From the NCBI GenBank assembly GCA_009602725.1, contig WELB01000117.1, forward strand, positions 36,103 through 64,884: 28,782 nucleotides of DNA, written 5' to 3'. The stretch comes from Spirogloea muscicola (lineage: Eukaryota; Streptophyta; Zygnematophyceae; Spirogloeales; Spirogloeaceae). The position numbers and the translations under genes were made by a program. Position 1 is the first letter of the stretch; each line of letters starts with the position of its first letter. The notes below the pieces were generated by a model. That model was not told the origin of the DNA, searched no databases, and saw only the letters and a program-made list of their open reading frames with translations. Below, piece after piece: positions 21,328 through 28,782 of this stretch.

Positions 21328-23770
21328 TCAATCTTTGCTGAACAATTGCTGCAGTGGCTGCAGTGGGTGTGATAATGAGTTGGCCTTTGAGTCCCGCACC
21401 AACACCAAGGTGAGGAAGGCAAGGAGAGCCGCCGATATGGGGAAAAATATCTCTTGTCCAATGACTTGACCAGCGTACATGCTCAAGAGTATGCCCCAAC
21501 CCATCATGAGAGCACCCCAGGTCGAGCCAGTGAACCTGGCAGGTTTAGAGTCACCACAAAGAGGGGTGGTCAACCTCACAGTTGGTGGCAGTATGGAGTA
21601 AGCTGGGTCTTGCAGGTCCTTAAATTTGTCGAGAACTTCAGACAAGCTAGTCATAAAACCATGTTCTGACGTCCAGAACCCTCATCAAGGCGAGGGTTAG
21701 TAAGGATTATAAAGAGTGCTTGTTACTTCTAACAAAGCCACAAGGTGGTGTTGAGTGCAACTTATGCTGCTGAAATTCTCACCACATGACATCTCGGGTG
21801 AATAGAGCACGCGGAATGAGCAGGCCATTTGATACCATGCCAAGCACAGGCGTGAGCACGGAGATGCCAGCCAAGCTGCACAGCAAAGCTCCGATCATCA
21901 AAGTCCTGGACTTTGTCAAACACAACCTTGGATGCACACGAGCAATCAAAGATACCTCTATCAGGCGCATGCTAGCCCTCACAGATCTACAGCACGTACA
22001 TTCCCTGCCTTTCTTCGAGCTGGTACACTTGCTTACTTACCTGGCTGGAGAAGTGAAGCATGAGATGAGCTGGGGAATAGGCATGAACATGAACAAGAGG
22101 GTAGCCATCCAAGCACTTGTGCCATCCCAGACTGCCAGCAACTGCTCAGATAGTTTCCCTGCAAAAGAATATGAACGTTGTTGAGTGAGGACATTCTCCA
22201 GAATCACAGTGGTGCAGAAATGATGTACTCAATATCGTGAACGTCATTATCTCAACGAAGACCTTGTCCTACAAGTACTACAGATTTCCAACTCAAGTCT
22301 CAATCTGCCAAAGTACTAAGCTGCCTTGTCACATCAGCTGCTAAGTATCAGAATGTCAATGCTGCAAAGGAACTGCACTCACCACCACGCCTGAGAACAA
22401 CAAACGAGAGACCCACTGATCCAGCAATGACAGCAGGAAGTGGAGTTGGATATGAGGAGATGGTGGACCAAACAACCTGCAAGACAGGTGGCAGCAAGTT
22501 GACAATGAGAACATAATAAGGTTATCTAGAGCCCACCATGCAACATTCTCTCCATGTCAGGAACAGTGGTAGCCAAGATGCACCTCACTGCGATCTTAGA
22601 GCTCGGCAGGGGGGGGCCTCGGATTCCTGCGATGATCTGTTACCTGAGGAAGGATGGTGAGGCCGGCAACGCCGCTTACATCACGCCAGACACTCCACAC
22701 TGGTTCGGGGAGTACTTTAGCATAATAAAGGCTATTTACAAGAAGCGCGACTACCAACGCTGCAGTTACCCTGCTCAGAGAAGGCAAACAGGTGGAAGTA
22801 CCACATGGATGCGTCAGCATGTGCCTCAGACACAACACCACAATTATCTCACACACAAAGTTTCACTATGACATCAGAATACCCCTTTGTTGTGATAGCT
22901 GCGCTGGTGCAAAACTGCTCAGGGGAGGGCTTCACCCTCCAAAGGCAAGTGGTGGCATGTAACCAGCAAGGAAGATCTGTGCCACGAGCACGTATGTAGA
23001 GAGTGCCCCTATTCCCTGGACTGTGGTTGCTGAGAGCTCTCCCTTGGTCAGGAAGTAGGATAGCAGAAGCAGATTGCCCGCCAGCCCTGCGTAGGTAAGC
23101 AGGTGGACCAGGTGGACAAGCATACAAGCTTAGAGTCAACTACTCATGATCAGGACACTAATGGCAGGTGTACTGCTCATCGGATAGAAAGGGAGGGGGT
23201 GCAGACTAGTACGAATGTATGACTAGCGCAAGGCAGCGCTCCATGTCTTATGATATTGGCAAAACCCGTCAAGGACTTGGTAGGTGTCAGTCTCTTTCAT
23301 GCTAGGCTAACACTGAGATTGAACCGTGCTCTATCACTGTGTACAGAAGCAGTCAGTGTACCCATCAGACTGTAAGAGAAACTCAGGAATGAAGAGTACA
23401 GACCAGTTGAGTAACCCACCCATGGCAAGATAGCCAGAGCTTCTGGAGCGGAAGCCATCAGGCTCTGGGCGTTCTTCACGATCTGTGGCAGCAACATGAG
23501 AAGGAAGCCAAAGGTCGACGAAGCCACCATTTTCTGGGTCAGGTCATCCCAGCTGCTGAAGGTTGGCGCCAGGGCGTCAGCTACGGACTCCTCCACCACA
23601 GTGGCAGCGTCCTCGACGGTGGAGACTGCTTCAATGGCTGCCTCCTTGACCAGAACCTGCACGTCATCGGCAGCCGCCGCGCGAGTCCTCGCGCTGCTCC
23701 GCCTCTGGTCGATGGCAGCATGCAAATGGACTACCTCTCGCTGCGTCCTGGTTGCAGCAGCTCTCGCCAT
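21328..23770 (-). CDS. MEX1-like plastid maltose transporter, copy A
   Basis: The model has seven exons: 23770-23404, 23086-22936, 22770-22644, 22476-22383, 22158-22041, 21875-21783 and 21535-21328, with stop TGA. Phases agree and the product is 385 aa (Arabidopsis MEX1 is about 415). The start at 23770 is the first in-frame ATG. The N-terminus (MARAAATRTQREVV, RRSSARTRAAA) is Arg/Ser/Ala-rich, like a plastid transit peptide. The hydrophobic core carries the family landmarks LLPQIVKNAQSLM, LPWVGYSTG, GNLLLLSYF, LTILPQVVWST, WMATLLFMFMPIPQL, GLLIPRALFTRDVMW and GWGILLSMY, and should form several membrane segments in the plastid inner envelope. MEX1 exports maltose from the plastid during starch breakdown. 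All introns are GT-AG. It is the downstream member of a tandem pair with 25499-28231. Confidence 0.93.
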
Positions 23771-24204
23771 GGACACCTGTCCATGCCCTGGAGGCCGATC
23801 ATCAGTCCCAGCCACCTGCACTAATCAGGCTTCCACTCGGAGTCTCCGACATTGAGAAACACGAGCATAGAAGAACAGGAGCGTGCAACATTGGCGCATG
23901 ACGCGGCCGAGGCAAACCGCACATTAGGGGCTACAAAGCGAGCAGGTGCGCGAGCCGCCCGCAGCATGCCTGCGAGCACATGTCACAGAGACGGCGGCCG
24001 CCGATCGGAGCGCCGAGGGCGGCTCATCGGTGACTCAGGGCGCGGCCGCACACGGACCTTGTCGGCGGGACGGCTGGGAGGCATCCCTGCGAGGCTCGAG
24101 GAGCAGGGACGGAGAGGTGCAGCAGCTGCGCGGTGGCGGAGAGCGGCAGCAGCAGCGGGAGAGGCCATGGCAGCGAGCTGCTGGCGGTGCTCGGGCGGCG
24201 GCGT

Positions 24205-24205
<1 letters not shown>

Positions 24206-24237
<32 letters not shown>

Positions 24238-24266
24238 AGGCGGAGGCGGAGGCGGAGGCGGAGGCG
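24206..24266. repeat. (GGC)n and (GGAGGC)n microsatellite
   Basis: About ten GGC units (24206-24236) run into about five GGAGGC units. The tract sits in a GC-rich region about 450 bp upstream of the MEX1 copy A start codon. It is probably length-variable and hard to assemble; an undetermined base follows at 24304. Confidence 0.9.
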
Positions 24267-24639
24267 TGGGTGGTGGAGGAAGCGGCGACGCCGCACAACG
24301 CCANGGCCGCCCGGCGCCCGGGCCCCCCACGGGCAACGGCTCCGGCGACCGGCACCCACCCTGCCTCGGCCATGGTGGCAGGCCCTGAAAGAAGCCCGGC
24401 AGCGAGCGGTCCTGATCGACGACGGAGCCCCTTCGCTTCCCGACGGAGCCCACGCCGTCCACACGCGAGCAGGCCGTGCTATGGCCACCGCCTCTGGGTC
24501 TCGGCGGAGTGCCTCTTTCCCTGCAGCGAGCGATTCCGACCTGATGTTGCTCACTCGCGGATACTGAGCTCCCTCTGCATCGTCTTGTGTTGTAGTCGTA
24601 TTTTGTAGTGTAGTCCTCTTTCAGCACCTCTTTCTTTGG

Positions 24640-24711
24640 CTTTGGACATTGTCCATTCGCTTTGGGCTGGCTTCGCCAGCTCCGCTTCTCTATGGGCGAG
24701 CTCTTTCTTCC
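24640..24711 (+). repeat. Dispersed repeat R2, full diverged copy
   Basis: The order is as in the 10191 copy: tttggacattgtccattcg, then the gggctggcttcgccagc hairpin, then the tatgggcgagctctttcttcc core. Confidence 0.7.
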
Positions 24712-24778
24712 CGAGGGGCCGGCGGCTGTGAGTGAAAGTGGCTCTCCCAAAGGAACTTTTCGTGTATTTGACACACAA

Positions 24779-25010
24779 AGGCCAAGATGGCCAAGTACAA
24801 AGGCAAGCACATCTGATGACGTATAGCACCCACGGCAAATTGACTTGCTCAATCACCACGGATCAACGCATAAAGTTCTCGATGCCTGAATACCAAATTT
24901 CAAGCCCTTCTGCAACCAACTAGAGCTCGCCCAGCTTTCTGGTGCAAAGCATGAGCCTGAGCATGCTGCAAACAGGCCAACACTTGACGTTGAAAGGCGG
25001 CGTCTAAAGG
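24779..25010 (-). mobile_element. 5'-truncated 3' end of the RT retrotransposon
   Basis: Read on the minus strand, this fragment encodes the last 30 or so codons of the element ORF (VLACLQHAQAHALHQKAGRA, compared with VSACLQRAQAYALHQKAGRA in the large copy), a stop, and the 3' UTR including tgtgcttgcctttgtacttgg. It is in the same orientation as the 17-20 kb copy and alignable to it throughout. Loss of everything 5' is typical of target-primed reverse transcription. The divergence shows that the two are separate old insertions. Confidence 0.85.
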
Positions 25011-25022
25011 GGGCGGGGCTGT

Positions 25023-25074
25023 GAACAGCCAGACCAAAAGTAATGACAGCCAGAGAACAGCCAGACCAAAAGTA
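25023..25074. repeat. 20-nt tandem direct repeat
   Basis: gaacagccagaccaaaagta occurs at 25023-25042 and again, identically, at 25055-25074, a period of 32 nt. It leads into inverted R2 units. Confidence 0.85.
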
Positions 25075-25255
25075 TTTGACAAGGTCCAAAGGGGCCGGAA
25101 AGCGCTTTCCCAAAGCTTTCACTGTGAGAGGCCAGCCCACAGTGAAGTTGCTCTTCCAGTGGGGGCGCAGGCAGTGTAAAGCCAGCCCACAAAAGAATGG
25201 ACAAGGTCCAGTGGAGTGGGGAAGTGGAGAGACCGCAGAGGAATGGACAAGGCTC
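25072..25255 (-). repeat. Cluster of inverted R2 half-units
   Basis: Three units carry the reverse complement of the R2 upstream half: gacaaggtccaaaggggccgg near 25078, gccagcccacaaaagaatgg with acaaggtcc at 25180-25209, and gaatggacaagg near 25240. Together with the forward R2 at 24640-24711 they flank the retrotransposon fragment in opposite orientation. Confidence 0.6.
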
Positions 25256-25498
25256 ATAGGGCCCAATAGAAATAGCTCTTCCAGCCTACTAGGACCCGTG
25301 CGCCGTCATGCCCCGTCCCCTGCGAGACCAACGCCCCTTCATTGCTGCTCATGTCGGAGCATTGCCAACTGGGGGCTCAGCATGCAACCGAACCCCCTTC
25401 ACTCTCTTACTCACCGGCTTCCCCCAACCAACTCCATGGCAGCAACCAGCCAATTCGACTGGCACGCGCTGGGCAGGCAGTGACTCTCTCCCATGTCG

Positions 25499-28231
25499 CT
25501 ACGAGCTGCCTCTCAAGAGTCCCTTCAGCGACAGGATGGGGTTGGAGAGGGAGTACGACTTGGCGTCCAGCACAAGCACTGTAATGAAGTAACTCGCCAG
25601 AAGGGCTGTGCTGGTCCAGAATGTGGCTGGACTGGTAGCCCCACCCAAGTAAATAGCACAGAGTATGCCCCAACCTGTCACAGTTGTACCCCAGGTGGTC
25701 CCTGTGAACCTGACAAGCAGAGAGATTGAGCATCAGCTCTGAGCTTCGCATTCGCATGAGATGCAAATGGTATGCGATGCGCGAGCTGCACAACTCCTCC
25801 ATCTTTCTGATGACACCTGCAGATGTGCTGCCCATGTCAACTGACTGGTAACAAAAGCAACAAGCCGTGAAAGTGACATGCGACTCAGGGCGTCCAACAA
25901 GCTCAATTAACTGTCAGACAGCTGGACACGAGCAGATGTCTCTCCAGGGACATGTCTTAGACATCACGTTCTTTGAGGTCCCCTCTTACATGCTATATGA
26001 GGTTGACCCTGCACTCACCACATAAGATCACGGGTAAATAGTGCTCGAGGAACCATCAGCGCGTTGGAGGCGATGCCTAACAGGGTTGTCAGGATGGATA
26101 TTCCCTGCACACTGAAGAGTCCCAAACAGACAGATATTATTGTGGATATATCCCGGCTGTTGTATTCAGCAATAGTGAGAAGGTGGTGGAAAGAACTTCA
26201 TCTTGACCAAGACGCTTGTTTCAGATGGAGCATAAGCAACCACTGGAACAAAATGAACGGGGAAAGCATAAGCATGTGCGAAAGAGAGCTAAGCCAGAGA
26301 GCCTGCAAGATCACATGGTAGCTGAGTATTGTTGATGGAGAGAAAATGCACCTCGCTGGGTTGGCAAAGCAAGCCTGCAGTTGAGGAATAGGAGTAAACA
26401 TGAAGAGGAGTGTGGCAGTCCAAGCACTAATACTTCGCCAAAATGCTGCCAGGTTGTTGGGTAATCTACCTGTGCAAATCAGAGCCAGAGTATGCTCCAT
26501 GTGAGAGGAAGAATTTGCCACTACTTCCTCCTCTTTGACAGTCAGAAGGGGGGCATTGGCGGCCTTCGAAGGCAGAACGTGATGAAGCATTTGAGTCAGC
26601 TAGGTGTGCTCAGAAGAGTGATTGCGGCTGCTGATATCAAAAGAGCGGCTGTAAAAGGCCAGCCAGATGCATACAAGAAGAAGAGAGTGCCCGTTGCCTA
26701 ACTTAAGATGGGACAGTTGTTTCACAAGAACAACAAAAGTAGAACAGATGGACACTCTACCACCTCAGATTCAATAGGAATGCCAAAGGCGCCTTGGAGG
26801 AGGTGCTTCAGATTGGATGCGTGGTGGGAATCAACAGCAAGCCATACTGCTGGACAATGCTATTCCTGGGCTGCAAGACGCACTTGCCTGTTCTTTCCAT
26901 ATACACAAATGCCACACCACTGATGGCAGCTATAATGGCTGGAACTGGAGTGTTGTACCCAGTAAATGTCACCCAAAGAACCTGGCACATACTAAAGCTC
27001 AAACAGGTTAGGCTCCTGTCTCCAATTCCAATACTGAGAAGATGAATTATCGACATCTATTTCAACTACACACTTCCAAGGCCTGTGCAAAGAGTCACAA
27101 AGAGGGCGCAGCAATAGGCAGATCAATTGACCATGAACGCATGGCCATTAGTGCATCTGCCCAGTCTGGACCATGCTGTCACCTGTGGAAGGAGGGTCAC
27201 TCCCCCTACTCCAATGAAGTTCTGCCAAACTCTCCACACCGAAATGGGGAGCAGCTTAACTTGCTTGAGGACATTGACAACGAGCGCCAGAACCAGCCCC
27301 ACAGTGACTCTGATTCCAAGCAGACAGACATCCATCATGCAGGGATCAGCCAGCAAAGCTCAAAATTCATACATGCTCTCGCAGCGGTTAGCAATCACTT
27401 TATGAGGGAACGCTCCAGAGTTGCAATAAACGAATTGGTCACAGCTATTACCCATAATAAGCGGCTGGGGGCATGTAACCAGCAAGGTAGATCTGTGTGA
27501 TGACAGCGTATCCAGAAATAGCACCAATGCTCTGTACCAGCGTAGCTGATCTCTCATCTTTCCCTATGAAGTAGGATAGGAGCATAAGATTGGCAGCCAA
27601 GCCTGCACGACGAGCAGCAACTGGTCTATTCAGAAGGTGCAGTCAGTAAATCTTTGGAACACTTGGCTTGATAATAACAATGCAATGAACGTCCCGTGGT
27701 TTCAAAGCCTGAACTTGTCCCCAGGCATTCCTCAGTGACCACTTCAGCCTGTATCGGACCTGTGGAATAGCCGATCCAAGGTAGAACAGCAAGCGCCGAA
27801 GTGTTGCCAGCAGCAAGGTTCTCAACATTCTTGAAGATCTGCGGAAGCAGCAGTAGCATGAAGCCCAGGGTTGAACCCCCCACTAGTCTTTCTGTTGTCT
27901 TATTCCAGGTGTTGAGATCAGCATTCGGGTCGAGCTCTGTCTCCGCAGCCTGTCCAAGCTTGGAGGCAGCATCGTCTGCAGCATCCGTAGCTTCGTCCAC
28001 GGCTGCAATGGCGTCATCCGCGGCGCTTGCCGCTGCGACACGTGAGCCGACGCGCTGCTGAATGTCACCAGCAGACGCTCTCTTGATAAGGTTGCCTGGT
28101 AGCAGCATGTGTCCTATTCTGAGCTTCGCCCGAGCTCCAGCGTCTGTCCCACGTCCAAGCTTGGGAGCTGCTTCCTGCGTCAGTGAGCGCAAGACTCCTG
28201 CCTTCAGCTCCATCATCGTCGTTATCATCAT
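25499..28231 (-). CDS. MEX1-like plastid maltose transporter, copy B
   Basis: The model has seven exons: 28231-27760, 27602-27452, 27309-27183, 26981-26888, 26469-26352, 26111-26019 and 25709-25499, with stop TAG. Phases agree and the product is 421 aa. Exons 2-6 (151, 127, 94, 118 and 93 nt) have exactly the lengths of those in copy A. The N-terminus (105 nt longer in exon 1) is rich in Arg, Ala and Ser with few acidic residues up to about residue 45, like a transit peptide; ATGs also occur at 28228, 28216 and 28213. Family landmarks are LLLLPQIFKNVENL, LPWIGYSTG, LMLLSYFIGKDE, GVTLLPQVLWVTF, WTATLLFMFTPIPQL, LMVPRALFTRDLMW and GWGILCAIY. The product should export maltose across the plastid envelope. 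The donor of intron 4 reads G|GCAAGT, a GC-AG intron; copy A has G|GTGAGT at the same place. Confidence 0.93.
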
Positions 28232-28782
28232 CAGTACGAGTCAGTGGCTGCCGTCTCTTGACGAGACCCGCAGTAGCAGCTTATGTTGTCACTGAGCCAA
28301 TGCAGAATAGAACGTGGACCGTGTGATCCGAAATGTGTGCAGTGCCCTTCAACGATGCGACAGCCTAGTCATACACGACCGACTAGTTGACACCCCTCGG
28401 GCCCAGTGTAGCTGGCCGGGACAGCAAGCAGCACGCCTGCAAGAGTGTTCATGCTGTGAGGGGGCAAAAGCTGCCGACATAGAGAAGGCCAGTGCATTGC
28501 GCGAGATCGGACCGCCAGGCTGTCTCCAGATCCAGCTCACGGGCTCAACCGAGGGGCTGAGACAGCAGCACTGACGAGGACCAGGTCCGGGAAGGCAAAC
28601 GTACCCTTGGCCGCCTGTGCAGGCTGGCCTCGCATGCCCGGACACGCACATGCTCCGCCACGCCGGGGCCAGCGACGGCTCTGCAGGGGGCTGCCGCCAT
28701 GTCGGGCAGGCGCTGCGCCGACGGCCGTGCACAGGCGGGCGCGCGGACGACCCCGAGGGTGGGGGGCCGGGGGGGGGGGGGG
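28232..28782. other. Upstream flank of MEX1 copy B, ending in a G run
   Basis: No gene is recognised. A minus-strand frame at 28349-28732 is Cys/Pro/Arg-rich and unlike any family I know. The last 12 bases are all G, which suggests the edge of a sequencing gap or a low-quality end. Confidence 0.45.

Larger units (their letters stand above)
23771..25498. other. Repeat-rich spacer between the two MEX1 genes
   Basis: Bases 23830-24560 are very GC-rich with a GGC microsatellite and one N at 24304. A minus-strand frame from an ATG at 24373 encodes an Ala/Arg/Ser-rich N-terminus reminiscent of a transit peptide, but nothing follows it. Bases 24640-25260 hold R2 copies in both orientations around a 3' fragment of the retrotransposon. 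The 3' UTR of MEX1 copy B lies at the right end. Confidence 0.6.

Noticed and set aside
24206-24266. GGC repeat as a CRISPR-like or coding repeat array
   Set aside because: It is a simple trinucleotide and hexanucleotide microsatellite with no spacers.
28771-28782. Terminal run of G as a telomere or regulatory tract
   Set aside because: It is a pure homopolymer at the window edge, most likely a gap margin or sequencing artefact. Telomere units in green algae are TTTAGGG-like.

Overview
This is a nuclear window from a green alga, probably a trebouxiophyte-like chlorophyte. The evidence is plant-type gene families split into many short exons with GT-AG introns, plastid proteins (two MEX1-type maltose transporters and an ABC1K relic), an AP2/ERF transcription factor, GC-rich 5' ends and low-complexity islands. 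The species is not identified. Exon models below come from reading splice sites by eye and checking reading-frame phase and family similarity. In each model all exon phases join and the total length is a multiple of three.

Layout. Bases 1-4417 hold no recognisable gene. Every intact gene lies on the minus strand: an XBAT34/35-type ankyrin-UIM-RING E3 ubiquitin ligase (4418-8106, 11 exons); a single-exon AP2/ERF factor (10998-12233); a carnosine N-methyltransferase-like (N2227 family) protein (13376-16810, 10 exons); and two MEX1-like maltose transporter genes in tandem (21328-23770 and 25499-28231, 7 exons each, five internal exons of identical length). Between the methyltransferase and the first MEX1 gene lie a decayed non-LTR retrotransposon on the minus strand (about 17255-20145) and, directly against its 5' end, the relic of a plastid ABC1-kinase gene on the plus strand (about 20146-20983).

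The spacers (1-1150, 8107-10990, 12234-13375, 16811-17255, 23771-25498) are repeat islands. They contain a 60-nt perfect repeat (R1), a hairpin-forming dispersed repeat (R2), 3'-end fragments of the retrotransposon, and GGC/GGAGGC microsatellites.

The genes do not form one pathway. The two MEX1 genes would act in maltose export from the plastid during starch breakdown. The ligase, the transcription factor and the methyltransferase are ordinary housekeeping or regulatory genes. I found no evidence of a wholly new system. The most interesting items are the tandem MEX1 pair with a GC-AG intron in one copy, the retrotransposon frame broken by four in-frame TGA codons and no frameshift, the ABC1K relic beside it, and the dispersed repeat families.
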